Assembly: GCA_022579005.1 (NCBI GenBank)
Contig: MU401464.1
Coordinates: forward strand, 127,337-191,336
DNA: 64,000 bases
Direction of reading: 5' to 3'
Origin: Poronia punctata
Lineage: Eukaryota; Ascomycota; Sordariomycetes; Xylariales; Xylariaceae
Of this stretch, positions 37,201-48,299 are shown in pieces; positions within the stretch are counted from its first letter, which is position 1; each line of letters opens with the position of its first letter. Under the pieces are notes generated by a model that was given only the letters and a program-made list of their open reading frames with translations, was not told the origin of the DNA and searched no databases. The translations under genes and the position numbers were made by a program.

Positions 37201-37441
37201 AGAAGAAGAGCGCAAGGCATGGCCAGCAGAGCTGAGCGATGTAGAAAAGGAAGAACTCCGAGAGAAGGCAAGAAAGCTGTTCATTCAGAGCAGTGTGCCT
37301 GCTGCGCTGATGGGTATCATGGGTCAATCTGCCACAAATGAGGCGTTGGGTCGCGTATTTGACTGCCTTCAGGTTGAAGAAGTCGCTAGAGGTTTATTCT
37401 TTGGTCTTATTTTACAGGCAGTGCGGGTAGTTACGCATTAA
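34220..37441 (+). CDS. PXA-PX-nexin-C sorting-nexin-like membrane protein
   Basis: A single-exon gene of 1073 aa. Order of parts: disordered N-terminus; two adjacent hydrophobic segments (about 74-112), probably an ER membrane hairpin; PXA domain (about 160-355, containing ETREALYEFVDAVIRDYVEW); charged coiled coil (about 390-440); Ser-rich linker; PX domain (about 569-662); long disordered linker; nexin-C domain (about 915-1060, ETRVAIELLFAVITELY). This is the architecture of the Mdm1/SNX13/14/19 group, which tether ER to endolysosomes or lipid droplets. The RGS domain of Mdm1/SNX13/SNX14 is absent, so SNX19 is the closest layout. The Arg-Arg-(Tyr/Phe) phosphoinositide motif expected in PX domains reads MKTYAQF here, so PI3P binding is doubtful. 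The ATG at 34220 is the first in frame and follows a C/T-rich leader. Confidence 0.94.
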   Translation: MPDANHRPPGDPPAEPLTQTQPADTNVQTPNSDDAPLELAASPTESSKGTSTVSAVQQDDIATRALEFLSTATPETLGAIAAALAVATYLVLGQIGLLLIGAFGGIYLFVLWESRNPDLARAVRGEKGRTLLDGLFEKGDGGIKQKDQDPDRDETALAHSFDEFLPETREALYEFVDAVIRDYVEWWYGPIVPSDRSFPLACRRVLTQFILSFSNRLRRKRPADAFVDFVTHSCSIIIVFFSEMAAAYSELPADTHMTAADAIYNYLATHTEAPLANLLNQRQQDAKFKMVAEDLLGFLEKSTYDCDPARIFLKEILSTIVLEGSLQTCSRAEWINAWIVYLFESGETDLSQAIDEAIQDQKAFGDVDGNVGNIGLSRGNRSSYELDRQRRKEMTHKKKLSKADEEMEKATEEMKRLNAMIEEAEQKETSSEISESQESDSRRGTSKDSIHGKKSKSESNSASISAEAIVPQPTVESGKASNWAKEGQIGINQHPSSSSVPLNSSTDVPAQRPMGRRFTSFDQLVPPATDEEEKEDKVSKSPPLTIHNGTITIHDDTTTDNGRLRSKPTWEYLVQIEPASSQHSGWMVMKTYAQFESLHESLRRIANISGAMAFLEAHSHLPSWKIHTRSSLRGEVERYMRNACSEKSLAESEAMKRFLDKAQDPKMGVNRGFSFESMGKGMLDVIQNAPKGALDGGKGIMGGVTGVFGNIGLGPKRSTNTTLPEIQTTQGSTSRSPSSSRPMSLPVLPRMESSPATNGPKVARDSMDSQRSSIISVQPSKIPPMDRRLSSQADAEPEGTLHPARADRWEGKASLSATSSRVHSRASSTAAARSPLRSPSEVSLSNLKLPPPPNEITDDYGSPTSARLSMDGNPRTSNTFASPVRTSLDQQCRTFQANGAARRLIKHFLPLSEQETRVAIELLFAVITELYTLSSAWGIRRTLLTAAKSFLLRPGNPSLVSIQSLIQESLLDSHTSDDGIAAHIRKLRENSLPTEEERKAWPAELSDVEKEELREKARKLFIQSSVPAALMGIMGQSATNEALGRVFDCLQVEEVARGLFFGLILQAVRVVTH

Positions 37442-38620
37442 ACCATTTTCACCGGAGGTCAGGGTCAAGATAGAGGGGGACACCAATGTATGACGAAGAA
37501 CTGTTTATGAGTTCATGTAAAACCGATAATTGAAAGGCAATGCCTGTACCAGTACAACGTACAATATAATGACATGAGATGTGGCATGCATGCCCGCACC
37601 TAAGCTAGGGATTGATAATGCTAAAATCAAAGTATGATGTTGTGTAATGCTGAAGGTAAGCAAGCCACCATTATGGGGCTGGGTTGTAGGTCTCGTATTG
37701 GGCCCGGTGATGGAACGAAGATAGAAGCGCAACGAATGTACCTATCACGAGGTATGCTTTCTAACCTCTCTTTAGAATGAAGCGGCATGGACTTCCGGGT
37801 GACGATAATTACAACTGCAGCCCCAACGGCGGCAATTCTTTTTGCATTTGCACAAGTTAGGATGCCGAATAGAATACTCATACCTACGGGCCAGGAACTA
37901 ACCCAAGGAATTATGGTCCTCCTACCTTACGCGGACTTCCGCCTCCGTTGTGGTCAATGTCTTTATTTAACGCCCTATGATCGGCCCCCCGTTACAGTCA
38001 CTTTGACCGTATTTGTCAGCCCGCCAACACTTCAACCATCAGCTGAAGAATGGTGGGGGCTTCTTCTGGCGGGGCAAATTGGGGAATACCTTACCTAATA
38101 CAGTACATACATAGCGGGGGTGGTCAAGAACGATTACATCACACGATTTGTAAAAGTTGTTAGTTTATATAACCGGGACCTTCTAACGGGCGGGCCTGGA
38201 CGGTGTCGCGGCTCCGTAAAGGAACTATATTTATCGAATTCGAGTAATTTTCAATAGTTAGGAGGAGGTAAGTAACTATACTATTTTGAAAACCTATAAA
38301 GTATTTTATTTCCGTGTGTCCTGCCTGGTCTTGTCTCGTGTTACTCAGTTTATTCTGGTAACTTTCTTCAGTTTGATGAAATTCATTATTACTTAGCGCG
38401 GAATTCTCCTCAGCGTTTTGCGGAAACGGAAACGGTCAATTCACCTTGTTCCCTTTTTCTCTTTTTTTAATTAGGTAGCCTCCTCCCTCACTCACTACTC
38501 GTAGATTTACGGGGTGTTGAGTGTCCTTTGTTTTTTTCTTCCATCACTTGACAGTTGGATTCTGGTGGGCTTCTTCTATATCTCGCAATTCAACCTCACC
38601 GTCACCCGTCAACCGTCACC
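37442..38620. other. Intergenic: PX gene 3' region and 5-oxoprolinase promoter
   Basis: No gene is recognisable. The segment from about 38400 to 38600 is pyrimidine-rich with T runs, consistent with a promoter and leader for the following gene. ORFs in 37505-38098 lack motifs. Confidence 0.55.
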
Positions 38621-41600
38621 ATGGCCCGTCATCAGGAACGCGGGATCCGCATCGCCATAGACCGAGGCGGCACCTTTACCGATTGCGTGGGGACGCTCAA
38701 CGGGGAAGACGACATCGTGATCAAACTATTATCGGAAGACCCGGCCAACTACGACGACGCGCCTCTGGAGGGGATACGGCGGATCATGAGCCATTTCCAG
38801 AAACGGGAGATCCCGAGAGGCGAGGCGCTGGACACGGCTCGGATCGATAGCATACGTATGGGCACCACGGTGGCGACGAACGCGCTGCTGGAGAGGAAAG
38901 GGGAGAAGATTGCGCTGGTGGTGACGAAGGGGTTCGAGGATTGTTTGACTATTGGGAATCAGAGCAGGCCCAAGATCTTTGATCTCGCGATTAAGAAACC
39001 GGATGTTCTTTATGAGGAAGTTGTCGAGGTGGATGAGAGAGTCACGTTGGAGGATTATGCGGAAGATCCGGAGAGGAAGGTCACCAAGGCGGAGGTCAAG
39101 GCCGGTACGTCCGAGGCGGGGGAGAGTGATCTCGTCATGGGTCTTTCGGGGGAAGCTGTTCGGATCCTGCAACGTCCCGCCGCGGATTCGATTAGGGAGC
39201 GGTTGAAGGGGGTATATGATAAGGGGATTCGAAGTATAGCCGTGTGTCTGATGCACGGATATACTTTCCCCGACCACGAGGCTTTGGTTGGTCGGATCGC
39301 TAGGGAGGTCGGGTTCGAGCACATCTCGCTTAGCCACGAGCTGATGCCCATGATTAAGCTTGTTTCGCGCGCAACGAGCGTATGTGCCGACGCTTATCTC
39401 ACGCCGGCTATCAAGAAGTATATCGCGGGCTTTCAGAAGGGGTTCGCCGGTGGTTTGGGCACGCGGAACGTCTTGGAGGAGGAGGGGGACAAGGGTGCCA
39501 GGTGTGAATTCATGCAGAGTGATGGCGGGCTTGTCGATGTCGAGAAGTTCACCGGACTCAAGGCCATTCTTTCCGGTCCTGCTGGTGGTGTAGTGGGTTA
39601 CGCGATTACGAGTTACGATCACGAGACAAAGATCCCGGTTATCGGGTTTGATATGGGCGGTACTAGCACGGACGTATCTCGATACGGCGAGGGACGCTAC
39701 GAACATGTGTTTGAGACTACTACAGCCGGTGTGACCATTCAGTCCCCACAGCTTGACATCAACACCGTCGCGGCCGGAGGTGGCAGCCGGCTTTTCTTCA
39801 AGAACGGACTCTTCGTTGTGGGCCCCGAATCTGTGGGCGCCCATCCCGGCCCCGCTTGTTACCGGAAAGGTGGTCCGGCTGCCGTGACAGATGCTAATCT
39901 ATTCCTCGGACGTCTGTTGCCCGAGTTCTTCCCCAAGATCTTTGGCAAGAATGAAGACGAAGGTCTCGATTATGAGGCAAGCAAGAAGGTCATTCAAGAA
40001 CTCACAGACCAGATCAACAAGGAAACGGGCAAGAACATGAGCTTGGACGAGGTCGCCTACGGTTTCCTGACGATAGCAAACGAGGCCATGACTAGGCCGA
40101 TCAGATCTATCACGGAAGCGAAAGGCCATGATTCTTCCAAGCACCGTCTTGCAACCTTTGGCGGCGCAGGTGGTCAACACGCCGTCGCCATCGCAGACGC
40201 GCTGGGAATCAAGCAAATCCTGGTCCACAGATATTCATCCGTACTTTCGGCGTATGGTATGGCCCTGGCGGATGTCGTTGACGAGCGGCAGGAACCAGAT
40301 TCAAAGATATGGCAGGACAAGGGGGACGTGGTGAGCGAGCTGAAGAGTAAGATGGAAAAGCTCAAGGACAAGTCCCGACAGGCTTTAGTAGACCAGGGAT
40401 TCCAAGAGGAGGAGATGGTATTTGAGGAATACCTCAACATGCGCTACCGCGGAACAGAGTCGGCGCTCATGATTATCAAGCCGAACGAAGAAGAGGCCAA
40501 AGCGTCGTTTGACGGCGATGATTGGGCCTTTGGCGAGGCTTTCGTAAAACATCACCGTTACGAGTTTGGCTTTACGCTGGATGAGCGGGATATCATCGTC
40601 GACGACGTCCGTGTCCGTGGAATCGGCAAGAGTTTCCGGTACCAGGATCAAACAGTCGATCAACAGCTCAGAGAGGTGAAGAGGCAAGCCATCGGTGACA
40701 AAAAGGCACATGGAAAATCCCAGGTGTACTTTGAAGGAGGTCGTCGGGAAACGCCGATTTACAAGTTGGAAGACTTGGATATTGGTGACGAGATCGATGG
40801 ACCGGCCGTTCTTGCCGACGGAACACAGACGATCGTCGTGACTCCTAATGCGAAGGCACTCATTCTGAAAACACATGTTGTCATCGATCTTGGAAAGGAT
40901 CAAGGTAAAGATGAGTATGTAATGCCAAGTAACCCCTTTTAGTGACGAAGTGCTAATGTGCATCTGCATCCAGTGCGCAAAAGAAGGAGGCTGCCGAGAG
41001 GGAGGTCGACCCTATTATGCTCAGCATATTTGGCCATCGCTTCATGGCCATTGCAGAACAGATGGGCAGAGCCCTCCAGAAGACGAGCGTCAGCACCAAC
41101 GTGAAGGAGCGTCTAGACTTCTCATGTGCCATCTTCGACGCCACGGGAGGTCTCGTAGCTAATGCGCCGCATTTGCCCGTTCATCTCGGCTCAATGTCGA
41201 CGTGTGTGCGAACGCAGGCAAAGATCTGGGAAGGCAAATTGAAAAAGGGAGATGTCATCATCTCGAACCATCCTTCTTATGGAGGGACCCATCTCCCCGA
41301 CATCACGCTCCTGATGCCCGCTTTCGACGAGAAAGGAGAGAAGATCTTGTTCTACGCGGCTTCACGGGCACACCATGCCGATATTGGCGGAATCACAGCA
41401 GGTAGCATGCCGCCTCACTCGCGCGAGCTGTACCAGGAGGGCGCGGCGATCAAGAGTGAGAAGATTGTCAGCGAAGGCAAATTCAACGAGAAGAGGATCA
41501 CTGAGCTTCTGTACAACGAGCCGGCGCAATACCCAGGCTGCAGTGGCACTCGGTGTTTGGCGGATAACATCAACGATCTAAGAGCGCAAGTGTCGGCGAA

Positions 41601-42732
41601 CCAGAAGGGCATTTCCCTCATCGAAAGCCTTATCCAGGAGTACGGGGAAGATACGGTCCAGTTTTACATGGTGCATATCCAGAATAACGCAGAGCAATGT
41701 GTACGCAATCTGCTGAAGGACGTATACAAGAGATTCGAGGGCAAAGACCTGTCTTCGGTGGATTACATGGATGACGGCACGTCGATTCGTCTGCGCGTCA
41801 CCATCGACCCGGACAAAGGCGAAGCCATCTTCGATTTCGAAGGTACCGGCCCCGAAGTCTACGGCAACATCAACGCGCCCGAGGCCGTGACTTACAGCGC
41901 CATAATTTACTCCCTACGGTGTCTTATCTCGGAGGATATTCCACTCAACCAGGGATGTCTGAAGCCTATCCACGTCAAGATCCCACCCAAATCACTCCTA
42001 TCCCCCTCGACGGGAGCTGCCGTGGTGGGCGGCAACGTATTAACAAGCCAGCGCGTCACCGACGTCATCTTCAAGGCCTTCCAAGCCTGCGCAGCCAGCC
42101 AAGGCGACTGCAACAATCTCACATTCGGCTTCGGCGGCAACGTATCCGGCCAGACCGAGGTCAAAGGCTTCGGGTACTACGAAACCATCGCGGGCGGTTC
42201 GGGCGCAGGACCAACATGGGAAGGAACAAGCGGCGTCCACACACACATGACCAACACGCGCATCACCGACTCGGAGGTCTTTGAGCGCCGATATCCCGTC
42301 ATCCTGCGCGAATTCTCCATCCGCTCGGGCTCGGGCGGCAATGGTCAGCACCGCGGCGGCGACGGCGTCGTCCGCGACATCGAGTTCCGCATCCCCGTTC
42401 AGGTGTCCATCCTCAGCGAGCGTCGCGTATACAGACCCTACGGTCTCGCAGGGGGCGAAGACGCGCAGTGCGGCCTGAATATCTGGGTTCGACGCGTGCC
42501 TGTCAAGTCTAATCCCGAGAATGGAGAGGAGTACGAAGAGCGCAGAATAAGTCTAGGCGCGAAGAATAGCGCCCCAATGAAATCCGGCGATAGAATCATC
42601 ATCAACACTCCTGGTGGAGGCGGTTGGGGCCCTGTCGGTGGTGAGAGGGTCGTCGCGAAAGATAGGGATCATACGGTCTCTTGGAAGGGGGGGAGTCATG
42701 CTGCTAGGGAGGAGATGGCTTTGCAGGCTTGA
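38621..42732 (+). CDS. OXP1: 5-oxoprolinase (ATP-hydrolysing), HyuA-HyuB fusion
   Basis: Cleaves 5-oxo-L-proline to L-glutamate with ATP in the gamma-glutamyl (glutathione) cycle; cytosolic. Two exons, 38621-40914 and 40974-42732, are split by a 59-nt intron (GTATGT donor, TGCTAATG branch, CAG acceptor); spliced length is 1350 aa, normal for the eukaryotic enzyme. The N-terminal half is hydantoinase A: nucleotide-binding [14 protein letters not shown] near residues 11-24, [17 protein letters not shown], and [18 protein letters not shown]. The C-terminal half is hydantoinase [41 protein letters not shown], and [14 protein letters not shown] near the end. The ATG at 38621 has a good context (CACC before it) and sits just before the conserved [11 protein letters not shown]; the frame is open further upstream without an ATG. 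The intron falls exactly in the linker between the two halves and contains a stop, so retention would yield only the HyuA part. Confidence 0.97.
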
Positions 42733-43265
42733 TGAATGAAATCTTTAGCTATGTAGTTATTTACCGGATTGAGAAAGAATGGAAGATGTGGAATCCCCGT
42801 TTTTGTTTCTTGTCTCTGTACGTGTAGTCAAAGTGCAGGGTGACTGTTCTGGTGACCAAGTAGGAGCAATGGTCACCGGCTGCCAGTCAGCTGCCAATCC
42901 CCGAACCCAGCTATCGGCGGACAGGGATACCTGGTAGGTACCTAGGTACTTGGGCACCTCAGTAACTGCGTCCTCGTGATGAGCATCTCATCTCATCTCA
43001 TTTGCTAAAAAGCACAGATCACGCACGCAGCACGCATTTCCAACATCTTTCCCAAATAACCTTTCAATCCAATTCGGCCCGTACGTAATACCTGGTGATA
43101 TATACATATATATATATATATATAGACCAGAGGAAATCAATCAAATCAATCCGGGGGGTCACGGCGGCTTGATAAAGTCTAACCTACTAGGTTACCTACA
43201 TCTGATTCTCACCGCTGCTCTGCAACCAAACCCCCTCCTCAAAAAAAACAAGAAACAAAAAAAAA
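42733..43265. other. Intergenic upstream of the TMEM19 gene
   Basis: This region contains a (TCATC) run near 42983-43000, an AT-dinucleotide run (43098-43124) and an A-rich stretch directly before the next ATG. No coding frame is supported. Confidence 0.6.
43098..43124. repeat. AT dinucleotide microsatellite
   Basis: A 27-bp run of alternating A and T with one interruption. It ends about 140 bp before the start codon of the TMEM19-like gene and could serve as a TATA-rich promoter element. Confidence 0.85.
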
Positions 43266-44432
43266 ATGAAGGCAATATTCGCCATCCCAGCAACAAGCCT
43301 CCTCATCTACCGCGCGCACAAGCGCAAATCCCTGACCCCCGCCGGAATATTCGTCGCCGGCCTAACAGCCATCGCGCACGCCGTCCATCCGTGGAACCTT
43401 CCTTTTGTATTACTCGTCGTCTTCTTCCTATCCGGCACGCGCGCCACCGCCGTCAAGAAGAATGTCAAAGCGAACCTGACCCTTCACGCCCAAGGAGGAG
43501 GGGGAGGAGGAGGGGGTGAAGGAGGAGGTGGTGGTGAAGGACCGCGCACGCATGTCCAGGTCCTGGCTAATTCGCTCATGGGGTCTGTTTTGACGCTTCT
43601 TCATGCTTATTTTTATTACTACCATGACGACGGAGGGAAATCTGAATCTGGGTGTTTTTGGGAAGGAAAAGGAGGAGGAGGTGGAAGGGCAAGGGGAAAG
43701 GACCTTTTAATCGTCGGTCTGATAGCCAATTACGCCGCCGTCTGCGCCGATACATTTTCCTCTGAGCTCGGGATCCTTTCCCGCACCGAACCGAGATTGA
43801 TCACGTCGCTGACGCTGCGGAGAGTGCCGAGGGGTACGAACGGTGGTGTTACGGTGTGGGGGCTGGTGGCGGGATTCCTGGGGTCGTCGATCGTCGTCGC
43901 GACGGCTTTGGTCTTTTTGCCCTTTTGCGAAAGCAGCGGCGAGGTCGGGTCGTGGGAGAAGGTCGTCGTCTTCGCGGGCGGGATGACGGTCTGGGGCACA
44001 CTCGGAAGTCTACTCGATAGCTTTCTGGGCGGGTGGTTCCAGAGGAGCGTGAGGGATGTTAGGACGGGCAAGATTGTTGAGGGGGAAGGCGGGGTGAGGG
44101 TTCTGGCGTCTACTGATGCACAGACCAAGATTTCTTCCTCTGGGAAGATTGGGGCTAAACTTGTCGGTGGTGAAGGGGCCGATGCGGTTGAAGATACTTC
44201 GGCTGTGGACGACGATGACGGTGTCCCGGCTGAGGCTCGGTATGATTCGAGGAATAAGCACCGCAAGTCCAGCTTCGGAGATAACAAGCCTACACGCGTC
44301 GTTGAGACTGGCTGGGATTTGTTGGATAATAACGAGGTCAACTTCTTGATGGCTTTCACTATGAGCATTGGAGGTATGGCCGTGGCCTCTTGGTATTGGG
44401 GTGTTCCTATGGCTAGTATCTTGCAATCATAA
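43266..44432 (+). CDS. TMEM19/DUF92 integral membrane protein
   Basis: A single-exon gene of 388 aa. Hydrophobic helices alternate with loops, and family landmarks are visible: TPAGIFVAGLTAIAHA near the N-terminus, GTRATAVKKNVKA, then NYAAVCADTFSSELGILS and RLITSLTLRRVPRGTNGGVT in the middle. The D-T-x-S-E-(L/I)-G motif and the (R/K)GTNGG motif mark the DUF92 family. That family includes animal TMEM19 and plant VTE6 phytyl-phosphate kinase; the activity of the fungal members is not established to my knowledge. Two glycine-rich inserts (about residues 77-92 and 134-139) and an acidic/basic hydrophilic insert (about 285-345) lie in loops. The ATG at 43266 directly follows an A-rich leader. It probably acts in an internal membrane. 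Confidence 0.94.
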   Translation: MKAIFAIPATSLLIYRAHKRKSLTPAGIFVAGLTAIAHAVHPWNLPFVLLVVFFLSGTRATAVKKNVKANLTLHAQGGGGGGGGEGGGGGEGPRTHVQVLANSLMGSVLTLLHAYFYYYHDDGGKSESGCFWEGKGGGGGRARGKDLLIVGLIANYAAVCADTFSSELGILSRTEPRLITSLTLRRVPRGTNGGVTVWGLVAGFLGSSIVVATALVFLPFCESSGEVGSWEKVVVFAGGMTVWGTLGSLLDSFLGGWFQRSVRDVRTGKIVEGEGGVRVLASTDAQTKISSSGKIGAKLVGGEGADAVEDTSAVDDDDGVPAEARYDSRNKHRKSSFGDNKPTRVVETGWDLLDNNEVNFLMAFTMSIGGMAVASWYWGVPMASILQS

Positions 44433-44747
44433 GTGGTTGTCTAGGTACCTACTCAGGTTAAAGATAGCCCGTGTATGTCAAATGGCGAGAAGAGGCGCCA
44501 CGAGTTCCATCCAGTCACCCATCCACCCATCCAGCCTACCCTATTTCTGATATCGAAACCATGAATATTTGTTTGTATTGGAGGTCCGGGGCGTGTACAC
44601 AATAAGACCCAGGAAAGGAAAACCACAACCTGGAGAGCATTAATTAAGTGAGTATCGCTACCGCTAGTCATCATTACTCCAGTTCGTTGTCAAACGCAAA
44701 TATGCCGCGCCAGTTCAGCCAAATACCCATGGCCCCCGTGTGCCCAG
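44433..44747. other. Intergenic between convergent genes
   Basis: A 315-bp gap between the 3' ends of the TMEM19-like gene (+) and the Ras-like gene (-), with a CCATCCACCCATCC run near 44513-44535. It presumably holds both 3' untranslated regions. No gene is seen. Confidence 0.65.
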
Positions 44748-45728
44748 TCAAAGAGACATGTATTTGCCCACCACCTCGACAGTTCTTTTCATAGTTGGCT
44801 CTCTAGAAGTGCGCCGACGCCATGTTTGAGACCAGAGCCTCCATTTAGCTGCTCTCTTGGGCGACACGTCTAGGTCCTGACTATCCGTTTCCGCCGTAGC
44901 AGCCATCCTAGCGAGTTCTACTTCGGCCTCCTCCCGCCGCTCCTGAGCGAGCCGTCTTAGTCTGAGCAACTCGGCCCCCAACGACACAAAAACGCCGTCG
45001 ACATTTTCGCCCGTATTGGCCGAGGTTTCGCGAAACAGGCAGCGATGCGGTCCCAGGCCTATACTCCGTGCCAACTCATATCCCTCGCCCTCTGTCACTT
45101 CTCGGTAATCCATCTCGTCTTCGCCGTCTGCCTTGTTCCCGACCAAGATGATGCCGTAGTACTGGCGTTCGTCCGTTTCAAGGACCTGCTGAATCCGATA
45201 GTGGAGATCCTGGGCCAGAAGGAAGGATTCACGGGATCGCACGTCGTACATTAGCACGGCGGCTTCTGTTATGGCGACAGCGTGCTGCAGCAAGTTTCCC
45301 TCTGCTAATTGGCTAGGTGCCAGTTCGAGCACGTCAACCTTGTAGATTCTGTCTTGAATCTCAATTCTGTGCCGGCATCCATACTCTTCCTCTATATTTG
45401 GAGGCTGGCCCTCACCGGCGAAACTGCCTCTACGGAACTGCATTCTCTTCTTATCCATCATTGAACGGTAAAGGAATGGGATTCGATAGAAAAAGGTCTT
45501 GAAAGTACTTACCCTCGTGAGCATGGCTGTCTTACCGCAACCCTTGGACCCAAGTATTAGGATTCGGAACTCCCCAGATACAGGTCCCTTGAGGAACATT
45601 TTTTTCTTCGCGACCTCCTCGGCATAGCCGGGTTCCCATGCAAGAATAGCACGGTAATACCTTATCTCTTCGTCTGACAATATCATGGACTCCGTCCTTT
45701 CATGAGTAGTTGAAATGACAGCCATCAT
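44748..45728 (-). CDS. Atypical Ras-like small GTPase (two exons)
   Basis: Exons on the minus strand are 45728-45513 and 45437-44748; the protein is 301 aa. The 75-nt intron (GTAAGT donor, CAG acceptor) is a multiple of three without a stop, so unspliced reading would insert 25 residues between LTR and FRRGSF. GTP-binding motifs: P-loop GSKGCGKT (residues 60-67), NKAD (173-176) and ETSA (209-212). The usual DTAG/DxxG switch II motif is replaced by VDVLELAPSQ, so the catalytic Gln is missing and GTP hydrolysis may be altered. There is no C-terminal CAAX cysteine, and an extra N-terminal 50-residue segment and a charged C-terminal tail are present. It resembles a fungal-specific group of Ras-domain proteins of unknown role. 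The start was set at the first ATG of a tandem pair; a second lies three bases downstream. Confidence 0.85.
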   Translation of the reverse strand: MMAVISTTHERTESMILSDEEIRYYRAILAWEPGYAEEVAKKKMFLKGPVSGEFRILILGSKGCGKTAMLTRVSTFKTFFYRIPFLYRSMMDKKRMQFRRGSFAGEGQPPNIEEEYGCRHRIEIQDRIYKVDVLELAPSQLAEGNLLQHAVAITEAAVLMYDVRSRESFLLAQDLHYRIQQVLETDERQYYGIILVGNKADGEDEMDYREVTEGEGYELARSIGLGPHRCLFRETSANTGENVDGVFVSLGAELLRLRRLAQERREEAEVELARMAATAETDSQDLDVSPKRAAKWRLWSQTWRRRTSREPTMKRTVEVVGKYMSL

Positions 45729-48299
45729 GTCTCGTATATCGGAGCTCAAAGGATAGGCTGACAATGGGAGTTGAGGAACTGCGATCGTCTCTTTGAAGGA
45801 GATGTGAGGAGGATTTACGAAACGGCATCGTCACCACCTATTTCTCTCTTTTTCTTTACCGCCTATTTACATCTCGATGGCCGCTTACCTGTCATACACA
45901 GGCTCTGGTATGATTTGAGTAGAGCGTACCGCAACAGGTGCCATAATGGTACTATTTCACCCTGGTTTGCGATTGGTCGGCCGATAGGTTGAGCATGACA
46001 TAAATTCCACGACAATAGGGAAATTAAACCAAAAAATATCCCGACGAAAATCTTGGGACACTGATGTCTATCCTGGATTTGATAGGGCGGGGTGGATTCT
46101 GCCGAACAAGTACGACAAGAGAGCACCACCCCTTGTGTCCCTCAGTGGCAGATCAACGTTCCCCTTATGGCGATATTTCTTGCTGTTGTGCCAGATAAGA
46201 TGGTGATGGGACGGCAGTGACGGTTTCGATCGACGGTACTGTCACATTGGCAAGACGTAAATCTGTAATATTGGCCAGAGCTCCGGCGTCTGCATGGGGT
46301 TCCATCATCATGCACGGTAACGATAATGGACTGCTGGGCTCCAGTGGAAGGATACGACAGGGTTCAAACTAGCCACACTGCAAGTCATCCGTGGTTTGGT
46401 CTTGGTTTCCATCGATAGGTAATCCTATTCCTCTGATACGAAGTTCTCTAGCCCACGAGACGGGTTCAAGGCAGCCGTTTATGTCAAGGGTCATGCGTAC
46501 TTTGTGTGCCGCAAGAAGCCGCCGAGATGAAGCAGCCTGCCATCGCACGACATTCCCGCATTGCAGGGAACTGACCTGCACTATTATCTTATTGTGCGAC
46601 GTCGCATGGACACTTGACGATAAGACGACCTGATACGACTCAGTCTGAAGCATTCTTTACCATGATTCAGTTTATGTTGTGGCAATCCTTCCATTCCACC
46701 CGACTTCCTCGTTGACGGGCTGTGGCAGTTGCCGCAACTCATAGGGAATTACGGGATGATGTGCGATGACTCAACACCTGTAACCTACAAACCCAGATCT
46801 GGGAAGGTACGTCCTTGCATGCTGGGTCCTGGCATAAACGGCGGGTGCGCGCCACGGCTGCAAACAGAGTCCGCATGAAACATCTCGGATAGTCCTCTTT
46901 AGTGTTTCGTATGTGTTGGTGCGATGCATCGTCGCCTCTCCTGGAGATCAAGTAACCCATACATCCAGATCGTCTTTCCCGTAAATAAAGTGGATGGATT
47001 ACTAACCTTATCCTTGCTTACAGCACTTGATGCAAAACAGTAGGCTTGTGATGTACATGCCTAATAACCTGGCACGCCTGGTACGTGGAAAGATACGTTC
47101 AATACGGGAATTTCTAATTGGATACCATTGTTGTTATCGGAGCAATTACCAAAGTGCTGCACCTGTCCAGCACGTCCTGCTCGCCTGATCGATCACCGAG
47201 CCTGAACAAGCATTATCGGCTTACGAAAGTACTTCCCGCTGGCCGAAGCGCTTCGCTTCTTTGCATCCTCCTGTCCATCACACCACTATTCCAGGTCAGG
47301 TTAGCCTCCATTTAGAGCCAACTGCTAGAGACTAATCCTAGCACCAAAACCCACCTTTCTTAGCTATTTCTGGCGAAAGCTGAAAGAAAGAAACTGTAGC
47401 AACGTATTTTGCGTATTATCACGGACATCGAAGCTGGTGAGGAGCTTGCTGCCTACTTTATCCTCCCTGACTGTTATTGTTATGGAGTTGAAGTGACAAG
47501 CGCCAACGGAAAAGCTGGCTTCCAATGAAAATGAAACTACCGGCGTCTAAACGCCTACACTCGGTCTATTCATTCCTTACCTTATGTATGCCTGGGTTTG
47601 TAGCCAAGGTACCTAGGTAGTCACTCGTATTGCTTCCCTGTGCTCCTGCCTTGATTCTACTTCTTCTGCCCAGTCGTACATGCCGTTTTCTTCAAAGTGT
47701 TACACAGCTCGACACAAGCAGCCAACGACGATGGTCCGTGGATAAATACATAACGTCATGAAATAACCCCGTAATTTCTACTCCAACTCTCTTGGAAACG
47801 ACCTGACCTGTGCATTCTATACCTTACCACTACCTATTTTCCTAAATAAGAGAGGTGCTTAAGATAAGTCAACCCACGGTGGGCCCTTGGGAGCCGATGA
47901 CCTAGGGTGTACGGTGAAGGAGTGACACGACAGGACTCTTCTCATGCCAGTCATTGGGTTACACCTGAACGCGGCAACATCGATTCGAGTCTAATTCTAG
48001 TTGGCACGCGGTGAATTTGAGTGTGAATATCCAGGCACTGCACCGTACCTGGACTTGGAAGGTTGGTTCAACTAACCTGGGGCTGTAATTTTGTGCACAA
48101 ACGCGTGAACTGTGCTTGATCAGCTACGAGGCTGACTAGGTAGGCAGGCACTCGGAGCAACCCATCATTTCAGCCCTTCTCAGCCCTTTCAGCAGGCGCG
48201 ATAATGAACTCATTCCCCAGAAGTGGGAAAGGGAAAAATTAATTCCCCACTTGGTCTCACCTTCTGCTTATTCGTAGGCAAGAACATGCTGCGATAATT
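45729..48299. other. Intergenic between divergent genes
   Basis: About 2.6 kb lies between the start codons of the Ras-like gene (-) and the DUF3433 gene (+), so it contains both promoters. No open frame above 94 codons and no RNA gene is recognisable. Confidence 0.6.

Noticed and set aside
38729..39844. 371-codon open frame on the minus strand
   Set aside because: It is the antisense shadow of the GC-rich HyuA half of 5-oxoprolinase and shows no domain of its own.
40950..41162. Two independent hydantoinase-like genes instead of one
   Set aside because: The 59-nt gap has a GTATGT donor, branch site and CAG acceptor. Splicing keeps the frame and gives the normal full-length eukaryotic 5-oxoprolinase.
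43730..44368. 212-codon open frame on the minus strand
   Set aside because: Antisense shadow of the TMEM19-like gene, low complexity and without motifs.
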